NCBI GenBank assembly: GCA_037367405.1
Contig: JAZKJV010010537.1
Span: 434,001 to 498,000, forward strand
Reading direction: 5' to 3'
DNA: 64,000 nucleotides
From: Ottelia alismoides
Lineage: Eukaryota > Streptophyta > Magnoliopsida > Alismatales > Hydrocharitaceae
Part shown: piece after piece, positions 1 through 11,734 of the stretch
How the letters are laid out: the number at the start of each line of letters is the position of its first letter
Numbering within the stretch: position 1 is the stretch's first letter
Translations under genes and position numbers: made by a program
The notes under the pieces: generated by a model
Told to the model about the DNA's origin: nothing
Seen by the model: only the letters and a program-made list of their open reading frames with translations
Database searches by the model: none

Positions 1-1809
1 TGAGACCTTCCTTGCAGGTGGTTGGGGCTTGGAGGGCGGCTTGGACGGGGTGACGCCGTCGCGCGGTGGCTCGTGGCTGGAGAGGGAGCGCAGGGCGGCG
101 GCGCGCACGCAGCTGCACCGGCGCACGGAGGCGAGTGACGGGGCGGAGGAGAGGGCAGCGCGGGGCGGACCTACGGGCGACAATAGGTGGATGTAACGCA
201 GAGGGCTGCGTGTGACACGGGGACGACGCACCGCCCCACGCGGGGCGACCTGGAGTAGGAGAGGCGGGCGGCGCCGCCCGCCCGGGGTCGGTGGAGGCGT
301 CGGGGCGGCGGTGCTGGTCGCGCGGCCTCAGTGGAGGCGTCGGGACGGCAACGGCGGTGGGTGCTCCCACCGCTGCTGTAGTTTCTTTTTTGTTTTTTTT
401 TTAATTTTTTTAGTGTTGTGATGTGTTTTTTTTTATTTTTAATTTTTTAATTTTTTTTGTTTTCTTTAAACAAGGAACACAAACCAAATATGAGAATGAT
501 GGGGAGTGAATGTGGTAATGAAACTAATATGATGAAGATGGACAAATGGAGATGTAATGGTGGTGATTAAGATGTGGTGTGCTGAAAAAATACAGAGATA
601 CAAATGATGACAAGATGAAAATACTTACCTACGATGAAGACGGTCGCCTATGATGTGCTTGTGAGGGCTCGGTCTTCGCTCGAATCGCCGGCGAGCGTGA
701 GCTCGAGAAGCACATGAATGTGGCTGCGATGTTGGCCAAAAAGCCAACGGATCTCACCGGAGAGAAGGCTGTCGTCGCTCGACCGCGGTTGCATCGCTGT
801 CATCGATTCAACTTTGGGAACTAGGCTCTCCTCACATAAAGATTGATCAAAGGAAAAATGAGGAGAATGTGATGTATATAAAGAGAAAAAATGGCAGGTT
901 ATTAAAGTGGTGGGAGGTTAATAAAATAATGGGGTTGAATTATAAGTTAGAAATTTTAATGGAATGGTGGATTTGAACGGTGATTATTGTAGAGAATGGA
1001 AAATAAATAAAGAAAAACAAAATAAAATAAAGTAGGCTACTTTAAATACAATAAAATAAAAGTTAAGAAAAATATTGGAGAATTTACAAAGGAAGACATA
1101 CAACATGTACATTTTTTAGTTTGTTTTTCTAATTTATATTTTTTTATCTTTTAAATAATAGATATTTACAAAAGAAAAATACAATAAAATACTAGAATCA
1201 AAATACAATACACCAATGAATTTTTTGGATTTTTTAGTAATTAAGAAAGATAAAATAAAAGAAGAAAGAATGAATATATACATAATATACAATGTACATC
1301 TAGGTCCCAAAACCTAACTTTTGCAAACGAGCTCCGATTTTAATTAAACCACTTCTGTTGGATAGATAATTTTCTAACTTGAATTTTAAAAGTGAGTTTG
1401 GTGAATTTGGAGTTCATACAGAGCAGGAATTTGGCCCGGAAGTTGGACTTTACGGTTTTTTTGTCTTCGGGATCTAGAAGCATTTATTCGAGGTAAAATT
1501 TATTTTATATTTTTATATTTTTATATACATTTTTATGAACAAGTCAGAGAAAGAATTATCCAAAAAAGAATTGAAATAAAATTATTAAAAATACATGAAG
1601 TTTTGGGTTATTTACAAGTGAAAAACTCCTTTAATTTTGCGGCTTTTTATTGTTAATTGATTTTGTACAATATAATCTATACTAAATAATGTGTTTTATT
1701 TACAAGAGTCAATTTATTAAATTTTTTATTCTATGTACATTTATTTGGGACTTTACTCGAGGATTTTGTTAAGATCAAGATATTGAGATGATGAATCGCG
1801 GATTCGTCA
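1..1809 (-). repeat. Element A 3' LTR, partial (U3 side)
   Basis: The LTR begins on the minus strand at 1809 directly after the PPT, with a terminal palindrome of 9-base arms (1789-1797 and 1801-1809, one mismatch). It has an AT-rich outer part (about 850-1809) and a GC-rich part (1-850), the same organisation as the LTRs of elements B and C. By comparison with those 3-kb LTRs, roughly 1 kb of R/U5 lies left of the window. A TATA-like motif (TTTATATA on the minus strand, about 876-883) lies upstream of the GC-rich part and is a plausible core promoter. The GC-rich ORF at 212-421 is not credited as a gene. Confidence 0.8.
876..884 (-). promoter_or_regulatory. Putative TATA box of element A LTR
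   Basis: The minus strand reads CTTTATATACATC at this point. It sits at the boundary between AT-rich U3 and GC-rich R, the same place as the TATA-like motifs in the LTRs of B and C. Assigned by position and consensus only. Confidence 0.4.
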
Positions 1810-1824
1810 CCCCCTATACTTAAA
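1810..1824 (-). promoter_or_regulatory. Polypurine tract of element A
   Basis: On the minus strand the sequence is TTAAGTATAGGGGG immediately before the LTR start. This is the plus-strand DNA primer site used in reverse transcription. The same 14-mer abuts the 3' LTR in B and C, and near copies occur in the hairpin array of all three elements. Confidence 0.85.
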
Positions 1825-3813
1825 CTTTGTTAGTCCTCGTGTAAATAAAGAATGCATAAGTTTGAATAACCCTTGACTGTGCATGTGAATACAAGACTTG
1901 ATCCGTTCAAGAACTCTCGGTTTTAGAGATCCTAAAATTCTAAGCTGAACCAAGCTCTAGTCAAAAGGTATCCAATTTCCCTAATCATTAGACTCTCTTT
2001 GTATACATAAATAGTAAGTATATGACTTTAAGTGTGGACTGTAGTTACAAGAGTAGAGTCGCAACATCACCCAAGGTTCCAGTCTAAGAGACTCTCCTAA
2101 GAACCCAATCCTCAACACTAGGGAATAAACCATTTATTACATCCAATCTACCGTCTTTTTAGTTGTCAGTCTTAAAAGTGTAGATGGAAGGTCAGTTGAT
2201 GGAGGGAATTGGATTGTATCATTTCTTCTCTCCCTCTCATTGGAACAAGGGTCCTCTCGAGTGCCTTATTACTCAATGCATTTTTTTGGTGTTGATCAGT
2301 GCGTCCGTCAAGAGAAGTTGGACTCGTCTGCACTTTTTTTCCTGGGAGTACACCGGGATGTGCCTTTTTTGAGTACCTATCGTACCTTCTACACCAAGAC
2401 TTGCAGCATTTACGAGGCAGAGCCCTTTTTTGGTGCAAACCCGACTCTTGATCCTAATAACGGTGGTCCAAGTGGACACTTTGAAATGGTTGGGAGCGCT
2501 CGCCTTTGGTGGAAGCTCTTTTGAAAATTGACTTTGTAGAATCAGAGCTTTTCTTCTATATTTCTTTACTTTATAATATTTTTGGCTAGCTCCACTGCTT
2601 TTACCAAGAGTTGGCGCACACTGATCAATATTTTTTATTTTATCACCCCCTGGCTCTTAGGTAAATGTCAAGAGATAGTACAAGAATCATGTTATCATAC
2701 TGGGTAAAGGTGATGACACTCAGATTTCATGAAGCCTTCATTGATTTTATCCCATCCTTTAGCATCATTAAATCAGGTCCAACTCAAATCCCCCATCCCA
2801 GTTCCTCAAGTGAAATTTCAACTCATCTCATCATAACTGCAGTCGTGTATGTGAGGAGCTGATCATATTCTTAAGGTAGAGACTAAGCATGCAATATAGC
2901 ACACAAATCTTTCAAACTAGGGAAATGTGAATAATTAAGTCAAGGACCCTAATGACTAAGACTAGTTAACTCAAAATCTCAAGACCTCATAAACTAAGTG
3001 TTCTTGAACTTCACTAGTCTTGTGTGAAAGTGAATGTGTCAGTGGTTAAACCAACCCATTAGTTAGTTAGGTTTTTTTTATTTTTTTCTTTTCTCTCTCT
3101 CTTTGTTTTTGTTTTTGTTATTGTTTTTTTTTGTAAGGAAAGGAAAGGAAGAAAAATGTTTTTTTTTCAAATTTTTTTTGAAAAACACACCTTTTTGATT
3201 TTTTTAAACAAACAAAGAAAATGGGTTTTTTCATTGAAAAAGTTTTTTTCTTTTTTGAAAAGTTCTTTTTTTTTGTTTTTTATCAATTTTACCCACCCCA
3301 TAATTATTGTATAATATATACAAAAATACATGAAAGTACGAGCTATGAGTAAAGTATATATGTAATATATACATGCCTCCTATACTTAGCATGTGCTATG
3401 TCCTCAGAGCACAAGAAGTGAGAAAAAGGCATAGCTCGTGCTAAGCAAAGGATGACTAAAATAATAAAAAGTATGGAAGTCGATCCGTCCCCCTATACTT
3501 AGGCTCTGGTCAGCCTAAGTATAGAAGAAGAGAAAAAATGAGGCGGACAAGGTCAAGAGGAGAAATGGATGAGTATATACACATGGCGGGCATCGGTTCC
3601 CCCTATACTTAGGCTCTGGTCAGCCTAAGTATAGGACATGAGTAAGTGTGAGAACCGATGTGATCTGGAGAATATACAAAGAAGGGAGAATGTACAAGAG
3701 TGATTGAGTCTTCTAAACTGCTGAATCTTGATGCTGCATCTTCATGAAGAATATGATGTATCTGCTCTGTGCTCAATCTGCATGAAGTTGATGACCTCGA
3801 CTTGGACTGGCTG
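1825..3813 (-). other. Element A 3' non-coding region between integrase and PPT
   Basis: No sense-strand ORF of any size is visible here, so an Athila-type envelope-like ORF is absent or unrecognisable. On the element strand the region holds, from integrase towards the LTR, a hairpin array (about 3660-3370), a purine-rich A/G tract (about 3290-3060, seen as a T/C tract on the plus strand), and a unique region. The small plus-strand ORFs at 2184-2862 are antisense to the element. They do not resemble the antisense ORF of B and C, suggesting A belongs to a different subfamily. Confidence 0.6.
3370..3660 (-). repeat. Hairpin/PPT-copy array of element A
   Basis: Three modules about 105-110 bp apart each start (plus strand) with a CCCCTATACTTAG-like string, the reverse complement of the PPT. 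Two form perfect hairpins: 3602-3615 pairs with 3622-3635 (14 bp, 6-nt loop), and 3493-3505 pairs with 3512-3524 (13 bp, same loop CTGGTC). The third (about 3376) is followed by a longer imperfect inverted repeat. The same array is at the same place in B and C. Confidence 0.75.
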
Positions 3814-5182
3814 CTATTTAGAATCTACAAAATGCTTTAATAGTTGTCCATTCACCACATGAGATTGTGTACCATCTGTGAGATTAGCTATCTCTACACT
3901 TCCATTTCTGTGCACTTTCTTAACAACAAAGGGACCCGTCCATTTGGATTTGAGCTTCCCATGGAACATCTTCAACCTGATATTAAACAACCATACCTTT
4001 TGTCCAGGGACAAAGTCTTTGCACCTAATGTGCTGATCATGCCATCTCTTTACTTTATCCTTATAAATCAAACTATTGTCATATGCCTTGTTTCAGATTT
4101 CCACGAGCTCATTCAAGTTCAAGTCTCGACAAAGCTTCCCTAAATGACTAACTCCAATTAATCTGCTTAATTGCCCATCCGGGTATATGATTTAACTCTG
4201 CGAGCAAATGGCATGGCTTGCCATAGATCATTCTAAATGGTGAAGTACCCAATGGTGTCTTGTAGGCTGTCCTATAGGCCCATAGAACTTGGTCCAAGAG
4301 CTGGGACCAGTTCTTCCTATCAGGACGAACCAACTTCTGCAAAATACTCTTCACCTCTCTGTTCGAAACCTCTGCCTTGCCGTTGGACTGTGGGTGGTAA
4401 GGACTAGTAACTCTATGCTCAAATCCATAGTCCTTAGCTAAAGATCTCATATCTCGGTTTACAAAGTGGCTACCCCCATCAGATATCAAAACTTTTGGCA
4501 CCTCGAACCCAGCAATAATATGGTCTCTCACAAACTTACAGACATTCTTGATGTCTGCAGTTCGGGTTGGGATAGCCTCCACCCACCTAGATAGATAATC
4601 AACCGCCAACAAAATGTACTCATGTCCTTGGCTGTTGGGAAAGGGACCCATAAAATCTATGCCCCATGCATCAAAAACATCACAAATAATCACCGGTTGC
4701 ATGGGCATCGCATCTCTATGTCCAACTGTCCCTCCCATCCTTTGACAGATCGGGTATGACCGTACAAAATCAATAGCATCTCTAAACAAGGTCGGCCAAT
4801 ATAATCCACATTGAAGTACTTTGTGAGCGGTTCTCTTTCCCGAATGGTTTCCTCCAGCCTCAAGTAAATGACAATATGTGAGGACACTCTGGTATTCCTC
4901 CTGAGGAATACACCTTCTCCAAACACAATCCGATCCTTTGAAGAAAAGGTATGGATCGTCCCAGTGGTATCTTCTCGAATCCGACTTCAGTCGATCAATG
5001 CTGCTCCTAGTCCAACCACGAGGAACCTTCTTGGAGACAAGATAGTTCACCATGTTGGCATACCACGGGAGTGAGTCAATAATACAAATTGACTCATCTG
5101 GGAAGGTCTTTATAATCCACTCATAATCAGGAGAATCCTTAAGTTCAATCCGAGAAAGGTGATCAGCCACAACATTCTTCAC
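3814..5182 (-). pseudogene. Element A integrase with end of RNaseH (pol 3' part, broken)
   Basis: The main frame (5182-4148, 344 residues) starts in the RNaseH tail (VVADHLSRIE). It then shows a His/Cys zinc-binding region ending CQRMGG and the catalytic core: first Asp in AWGIDFMGPFP, second Asp in LISDGGSHF, and Glu in the NGKAEVSNRE segment, so a complete D,D,E triad. The C-terminal part lies in a separate frame (4071-3814, 85 residues) with a GPF/Y-like KSKWTGPFVV motif. The frame break at about 4071-4148 disrupts the protein. An intact enzyme would insert the cDNA copy into nuclear DNA. Confidence 0.85.
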
Positions 5183-5230
5183 TCCAGGTTAATCTTTTAT
5201 CTCCAAATCAAATTCTCGGAGGAGTAAAAT

Positions 5231-5563
5231 CTACCTAAGAAAACGCACCTTCGCGTCCTTCTTTTCCATTAAATATCGAATGGATGTGTGATCAATATAG
5301 ATTGTCACCTTAGAGCCCAAAATATATGACCTGAACTTCTCGAGGGCCCATACTATAGCGAGCATTTTCTTTTCAATCATTGTATAATTCTTCTGTGTAG
5401 GATCTAATACTTTGCTCGCGTAGTGGATAACAAATGGGATCCCCCCTCGCCGTTGTCCTAACACAACTCCTATAGCGAAATCTGAAGCGTCAGTCATGAT
5501 CGCAAAGGGGAAAGACCGTTCAGGAGCTTGTAGGATAGGCGAGGCACAAATCTTCACCTTCAA
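5231..5563 (-). pseudogene. Element A RNaseH domain
   Basis: A 110-residue frame with the RNaseH signature: MTDASDFAIG supplies the first catalytic Asp, EKKMLAIVWALEKFRSY the Glu, and YIDHTSIRYL the next Asp. It would degrade RNA in the RNA-DNA hybrid during reverse transcription. It is separated from RT upstream and integrase downstream by stops or frameshifts, so the polyprotein is broken on both sides. It is collinear with the RNaseH segments of B (17657-18163) and C (within 30716-32008). Confidence 0.85.
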
Positions 5564-5567
5564 GAGC

Positions 5568-6732
5568 TCAAAGGCCTCTACACCTGTGATCTACAACGAG
5601 CTCTGTGTCTTTCCCTAAGAGCTCAGTCAGTGGGCGGGCGATCTTAGAAAAATCTTGAATAAATCTCCTATAGAATCCAACATGCCCTAGAAAAGACCTC
5701 ACTGACTTCACATTGGTAGATGGATCGAGTTTTATGATCACCTCCACCTTGGTAGGGTCAATCTCCATTCCTCTTTTGGAGATGACATGCCCCAACACGA
5801 TACCCTCTGTCATCATAAAGTGACTCTTCTCCCAGGAAAGTACCAAATTCACCTCTCTACACCTCATGAGGACTCGATCCAAGTGCGCTAAACATGTATC
5901 AAAGGAATCACCATGAACCGAGAAGTCATCCATGAACACTTCTAAGAAATCTCCCACCATCTCGATAAATATGGCGATCGTGCATCGCTGAAATGTGCTC
6001 GGGGCATTGAAAAGCCCGAATGGCATGCGCCTGAAAGCATAAGTGCCGAATGGACATGTGAATGTGGTCTTTTTCTGGTTCTCAGGGGCTATGGCCACCT
6101 GGTTGTAGCCTAAGTACCCATCAAGAAAATAGAAGAACTCTTTCCCTGCTAATCTCTCCAAGATCTGATCAATAAAAGGTAAGGGAAAGTGGTCTTCTTG
6201 GTCGCAACATTCAAGCGCCTGTAATCGACACAGACACGCCACGACGTGGGTATCATGTCGCGATCTCTACCCCCTCCTCATTGGTGACCATCTAAATTCC
6301 TGACTTCTTCGGGACAACATGAAGCGGGGCCACCCACTTGGAGTCAGAAATAGGGTATATAAACCCTGCTTTGCACCATTTCTCAATCTCTTTCTTCACC
6401 ACTTCCCATAGATTAGGGTTAAGTCTCCTCTGAAATTCATGGGAAGGTCTCGCATTATCCTCAGTAAAAATGTGGTGCGAGCAGAGAGTGGGTTTGATCC
6501 CCACGAGATCCGAAACTATCCAGCCTATTGCTTTGAGGTTCCTCTCTAAGATCTCTAACAACCTAGACTCATGTTCTAAACTCAAGTTTGAGCTAATAAG
6601 GATAGGATATCTCTCTTTGGGTCCCGCAAGAATGGCGTATTTGAGTGTAGGAGGTAGTGACTTCAGTTCTGATAATGTGGTATCATCAAGCAATCTGGCT
6701 GAACTGAATCTGAATCTGGTTCTGTGTTGCAT
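5568..6732 (-). pseudogene. Element A reverse transcriptase (two frames)
   Basis: The upstream frame (6732-6292) carries the linker and the RT N-terminus, ending in KWVAPLHVVPKKSGI. The downstream frame (6242-5568) carries the palm: FLDGYLGYNQVAIAPE, CPFGTYAFRRMPFGL and the catalytic FMDD box (in VFMDDFSVHG). Comparison with B and C shows a small deletion near 6195-6245 that shifts the frame inside the conserved VDYR-RLN segment; the out-of-frame translation of this segment gives the spurious N-terminus of the 6242 frame. An in-frame stop follows the KKSGI segment. The catalytic residues survive but the gene does not. Confidence 0.85.
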
Positions 6733-7712
6733 GAAGGTGGTCTCAACTGTGTAGGACTCTCCACCAAATCAGAAGTATCGGGAGTCGGATCATTAAAAAT
6801 ATCCAAACAATCGGCAAAAGCCACGTCCGACTCGTCATCTATGTCCAATGATTGTTCTGAAGAGGATGGAACTGACAGATCCAGATGGATCTCTACGTCA
6901 TCATAGGAATAGGTAAATGCATCTCTAACAAGATCATACAACACCTGGCAAACTACATCATGCACTATGTCCTCTCCAGATGAAAGGGTCTCGCTATGTC
7001 CTGAAGGAGCTTGACTCCAAATCCCACTGGTTCTAATCATTTTGCAATCTGCCTCTGAAGATGAGTACTCTATGCTACTCTCTGAATTGGGTCGTTGACA
7101 CTTGGTTTGCTTCATCTCAAGGTTCACCTCTCCGCCTGGACAACGGAACTTCATCATTCCCGTACCATAATCAAAAGTTGCGCCTGCGGTCCTAAGGAAG
7201 GGTCGCCCGAGAATAATCTGAGATTCTCTCCAATGATTGGGGGTCTCCATGTCCAAGATTGTGAAGTCAACCTGATAGTTCTGCCCCTCAATCGAGATAA
7301 CTACGTTCTTCACTTCTCCCTTAGGTCTCTTCACTGAACGATCCGTGAATTGGAGTAACGCTCTGCATTTGCGAAGTGGTCCCAACTCCAATTTCCGATA
7401 TAATGCTAAGGGAAGTAAGTTGATTGAAGAACCGTTATCTAAGAGTGTGCATGCAAATGCAATATCGTCAATACGACTCTCCACGTAATGAGCACCCATG
7501 TCTCTCTTTTTCCTTGGCAATGTCTGATTCTTGAGACAATAGGTTGTGGCTACTGACAAGATGTGTGCCTTTACATTTTGGTTCTCTTTCTTCCTGCTAA
7601 CCCTTGTAGGTGTGCATCTCACCTTAAGGTATTTTTGGAATGCAGGATGGTTAGCCACATATTCATCAAATGGCACCTTTACAGTGATATTTTCTTTACA
7701 AAACCATGTCAT
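6663..7712 (-). pseudogene. Element A retropepsin-type protease region
   Basis: A 349-residue open frame. LLDNGSSINLLP is the retropepsin active-site motif (D-N-G), preceded by HYVESRIDDIAFA and followed by GRPFLRTAGATFDYGTGMMKFR, which closes the fold. The C-terminal half is an acidic, serine-rich linker towards RT. The enzyme would cut Gag-Pol into mature proteins. The frame is uninterrupted here, unlike in B, but overlaps the next RT frame (6732) in a different register. Confidence 0.8.
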
Positions 7713-7727
7713 ATCGGGGTCATCTTT

Positions 7728-8563
7728 CTAAATCTTTTTTATGCGCTTTCCTGTCGTAAGAGCACGAGGGAAATGGATTGAAGCTAGGGAAACAGAGGAT
7801 GAAGAATCTGAATCATGAACTGAAAGATCATTCTTTGCATTAACTGAAACAGAGTTCTTCATACAAGAATCTTTTTGATGCAACATGGAATCAAAATCTA
7901 GACTATCTACTATAGGTTGTGGAATAGGAGTTGGAGTGATATCCACCACAACTGGAGATGCAAGGTCCTCCATAGACTCAGAAGTGTATCCATGCCGCCG
8001 ATGCTGCATACGCGCTCTCCTCCTCCTCTCGGCTCCCTGAGTAGAAATCCTCGAACGATGCTAATGGGGCTCTGAAATATGATGCCTCTCCTCCTCATCC
8101 TCTGAAGACTCCTCAGGTAGAGCTCCAGAGATGCCCCTCCTCGTGTCCCTTGCCCGGTCAGGTACGGTCACGGTCCTTCCGCTCATGAGTGGCATATAGT
8201 TAGACTCGTCACACGAAAGAATCTCATGTTTAGATCTAGGAGATGCTGAATAGTATACATGATGAAAGTGCTGCTGAGAACTAGATCGGTTCAGGCTATT
8301 GGGGTTAGCCTGAACTTGGGCTGGGATCGAGGTAGAAGGTGCAGTCTGCTCGTCTCACCATCTGGACAGGCAGTTGACATCGACCCGTAAGTCGTGAATT
8401 TCTTTTCTGTAGGAACGAAGCTCGTTGAGTATCTGCTGCTGTATATCCATGGGTCCAGACGAAGAAGGAAGTGGATAAGACTGGGAAGAAGAACGGGAAG
8501 ACTGGCCCTGTTGGCCAGGGTGCTGCCTTTGTTGCTGCCGGGGTATCTGCTGAGAGTGTGGGC
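7728..8563 (-). pseudogene. Element A gag C-terminal part, cut by element B
   Basis: On the minus strand the sequence enters from the element B boundary at 8563. It encodes a Gln/Ser-rich stretch, then DIQQQILNELRSYRKEIHDL, a heptad-like segment conserved in B (about 14810-14900) and C (33832 downwards), then an acidic Ser-rich linker to the protease. Several frame changes occur (8355, 8098, 8009). The first residues of the frame starting at 8597 come from the element B LTR, not from gag. I see no CCHC zinc knuckle. Confidence 0.7.
8559..8563. repeat. Target-site duplication, left copy, element B
   Basis: TGGGC directly precedes the first base of the element B 5' LTR and is repeated exactly at 24242-24246 after the last base of its 3' LTR. 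A 5-bp duplication is standard for Ty3/gypsy integrase. Both copies lie in element A gag DNA. Confidence 0.9.
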
Positions 8564-9529
8564 TGATGAATCTCAGATTCATCACTCTAAATCTCATTTA
8601 TTAAGCTCCATTCCCTCAAAAGCAACAGCATATCTGCATCTATTCTGCATAATTAGCATTCATGTATGTTTTCATAAGAATGACATTTTATCCATCATTT
8701 TTGCACAAAATATGACGCCAAAAATCCAGCCAAAATTGACCTGTAAATAGCCCAACTATTCGGATTTTTAACACCTTCATACTAACTCTGAATGATTCAA
8801 GACCACCTCCACTGTGTACATATCACTCATAAGAATAAATGAAATACAAAAAAAACTAACCCAAGTAAGTGGACCAAAAACCCAAATCCTAGTTTCAAGA
8901 TTTTCGGACTAAAAGCCCCATATCTTCCCCATCCAGTATCTGATTTGATCACACTCACTTTTGAACTAATGTACATTCAATTACCTTCAAAACAAGACCA
9001 AGTTTAAGTGAATCGGAGCTCGTATATGAAAGTTGGGTTTTGGGCCTCTTTTGTACATTGTGTATTTTAGCGGTTTTGACCTGATATTTTATGTACATAT
9101 TTTCTTAATTAATAAAAATCCAAAAAAATTAGATTAAGGTATCTTTATTTATCTTTGATTTTTCCATATTTTTCCGGATTTTTATCTAGTTTTAAAATAA
9201 TAAAAAAATACAAAATCCAAAAATCTAGGTATTTTATGTATATTGGATACACCAAAAATTCACTTTGTGCATTTGATCGATTTTGATTTTAATATCTTCA
9301 TGAAAGTTGTAGATCTCATCGAGAAGAGCATTTTTGTGAAGGAACTTTTTCGATTCGAGGTCATTTACTATTTTTTTGATTTTACAAAATCTTTATTCTC
9401 AGATTTTTGTGGTGCTGACACGTGGCAGCCCCTGGGGCCGCCATGTGTCAGTGTTTTTTGGCTGCTTTATTTATTCGTTTTTATTATAAAAAAATAAAAA
9501 TAAAAAAAATTAAAATATTTAAAAGTCAC

Positions 9530-9600
9530 CGCACGTGCCTCCCAGGCACGTGCTCCATACGTGCCACGCTCTCTCCCCCAGTTTGCGCCACGTGGTGACC
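9530..9600. promoter_or_regulatory. G-box (CACGTG) cluster in element B 5' LTR
   Basis: Several CACGTG cores or near matches lie within about 70 bp, upstream of the TATA-like motif. The 3' LTR equivalent (22065-22140) holds five. In plants CACGTG is the binding core for bHLH and bZIP factors, including light- and abscisic-acid-response factors. The regulatory role is inferred. Confidence 0.5.
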
Positions 9601-9775
9601 TCCTGGCCATCCGATCATTGCCCAATCAGACGGCCCAAGAGTCGCCTTCAACCTCCCAACACCCCCCCTGACTTATCCGCCTTTGTCCTCGTCTCCTCCG
9701 CCGTCCCCGCCTTCGCTGCCAACGACCAACCACCACCTCCGGATCCCTCGCGTTATCAGCATGACCTCTCTCTCC

Positions 9776-9783
9776 TATTTAAA
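9776..9783 (+). promoter_or_regulatory. Putative TATA box of element B LTR
   Basis: TATTTAAA lies downstream of the G-box cluster and just before the GC-rich transcribed block; the same motif occurs at about 22320 in the 3' LTR. Transcription would be expected to start about 30 bp downstream. Assigned by consensus and position. Confidence 0.45.
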
Positions 9784-11716
9784 GGCACCATCGACCGCCA
9801 TCTCCCTCATCCATCGTTCAACCCAAGACCCGCTCCGGAGTGACAGTCCGGCCAACCTCCCTTCCATGGCGTGATCCGGGGTCGACGACCTCGTCGCAGC
9901 GAAGCCTCCAACAGATGCTCCGCTCCGGCCCTCCTACGTCGTTGAGCCTCCGCCCAGGTACACCCTCCTTCCTCCGCCTCATCTCTCCATCTCCGAGAAA
10001 CCACGCAAGCTCCACCTCCGATCTCCCTCTCTCTCGCGCGATCATTATCTCCTACGCCACTATCGTCGTTCGTCACCTCTGACCTACACCTGCTCCGTCA
10101 TCGCCTCCGACTCGCTCCGTCAATAAGCTCAGCTTCGACGACAACCGCCGACCACCAGAGACGCCTTCGCCTCGCCGCTTCACCGTCATCAACCCTCCGC
10201 AACATCACCAGCAACGCCACCGCTTCATCGACTTCGTCGTTAAGCCTTCAATCAGCTCCACCGTCCCCTAGGCCGTGTGTCGGCCAGAGGACGGCCGCTC
10301 GACCATCATCTTCTCCGCCTCGATCGACAACAATGACAACCACCGCCTTCAGTCATCATTGACTCCTCCTGTCGGCCATCAACACATCCTCTAACCGCCA
10401 ATCCCTTCGTCACCAATCGTCGGTGACAATCCAGTAAACCACCGCCTCGCCACGCCTTCCACCGTAGGCTTCATCAGCCGGGTACCCTCGCCGCCCCTCT
10501 CTCGCTCCACTGCGCCACCGGGCATGCAGCCCGAGACTCCAACACGTGCGAGGCACGTGCGTGAGGGACGTCAGCAGGAGCTCAGCCCAGGGGTCACGTA
10601 TGCAGCACGTGACCCGATGGAGAATTTGCATCGCGCCCCCTGGAGGATCTCCTTTTCGTGCATCAGCCCTCCATTCCAAGGGCACGTGCGCAGCACGTGC
10701 CCCTTGGAGATTTTGCAGAGAAGTCTTCCTGAGTATTGGTAATTAAAGATTGATCTGCCATGCATTTTATTTACTTTATTTATTATATTGCACTTATACC
10801 CCTGTGTCCCCTAGTGATTTTGGACCTCTACATGACATTTATTTATTATTCAAAAAATAGCATGATGTTTCTCATTTAATTCTCTACGTTTAACATATGT
10901 GGTTAGTAATCATTGGTTAATTAATAATTAATTATTTTATGGAAAATTGTGAATTTTACCCATTTCTTACTATTAAATTTGCCATTGATAACCATTGCTC
11001 TAAAAATTCCCTAAAAATCACATATTGTAGAGTTATTTGTGCTTGATATTGTGCCCAAAAAGATTTGTATTTGCATGCATAATTTGCCCTGTAAAAATCA
11101 TTTGGCATAATTCAGTATTTGATTTTTAATAGATATTAAATCCCACATTTTCGAGGTTTAGGATTTTTTTGAGATCCATCACTTAGTGATAGATCTTGGA
11201 TAATTTTATCCCCTGAAAATAAGTAGGTTTAATATGTATTATAATTAAATATTGAAAATCATTTTGTTTGTACTTAAAAATTCATAAAAAATTCATATTG
11301 CATCCAAAAATTTTAAAAAAATTACAGTGCATTCATTTCATCATAATTTACATTATGGCCAAGTTTTGTATTTTTCGGACATCATTTGAACGTAATTTGT
11401 ATTTTAGTCCTTAAAATAGGTCGAAATTGCATCTTGCATCCCTTTTTACATTAAAAATTTGAAAAAAAAGACCGCCTCAAAAATCGTGCACGAATCTTGA
11501 TAGACATAATTCTAGATTGTTCCTTTGCCTCTTTGTGATCGACCTTGGGACTTTATCAAGTAAAATAAACATAAAACCACTCGATTAAAAATTGATTAAA
11601 TATTTGTGGTTATTTCTTGACCGAATCCGATCGCCGCCTACAACAAACGACAAACAATATTTTTGGCATGAACAATTACAACATCTATTTAACGCGACGA
11701 TTTCGGACCCGTTAGA

Positions 11717-11734
11717 TGGCGACGTTGCCGGGGA
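11717..11734 (+). promoter_or_regulatory. Primer binding site of element B
   Basis: TGGCGACGTTGCCGGGGA follows the 5' LTR after a 2-nt spacer. The shape (TGGCGNCGTTGCCGGGGA) is typical of Athila-type elements, which prime from a cellular tRNA 3' end. One base differs from the usual GCC. Element C has the related TGACACCGTTGCCGGGGA. Confidence 0.8.

Larger units (their letters stand above)
8564..11714 (+). repeat. Element B 5' LTR
   Basis: Starts with a perfect palindrome (TGATGAATC, 3-nt centre, GATTCATCA) and ends ..CCCGTTA just before the PBS; the matching end of the 3' LTR is ..CCCGTCA. AT-rich U3 (8564-9520) is followed by CACGTG-rich DNA (9530-9600), a GC-rich block (9600-10720) and an AT-rich U5. 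The ORFs in the GC-rich block lie in several frames on both strands and are not genes. Confidence 0.92.

Noticed and set aside
212..421. 69-codon ORF in the GC-rich start of the window
   Set aside because: Inside the element A LTR; composition-driven and running into a T-tract.
9535..10765. Many overlapping GC-rich ORFs on both strands, repeated at 22069-23270, 25427-26604 and 37976-38863
   Set aside because: They lie inside LTRs, differ in frame between LTR copies, and have proline/arginine/serine-rich low-complexity composition with no domain.
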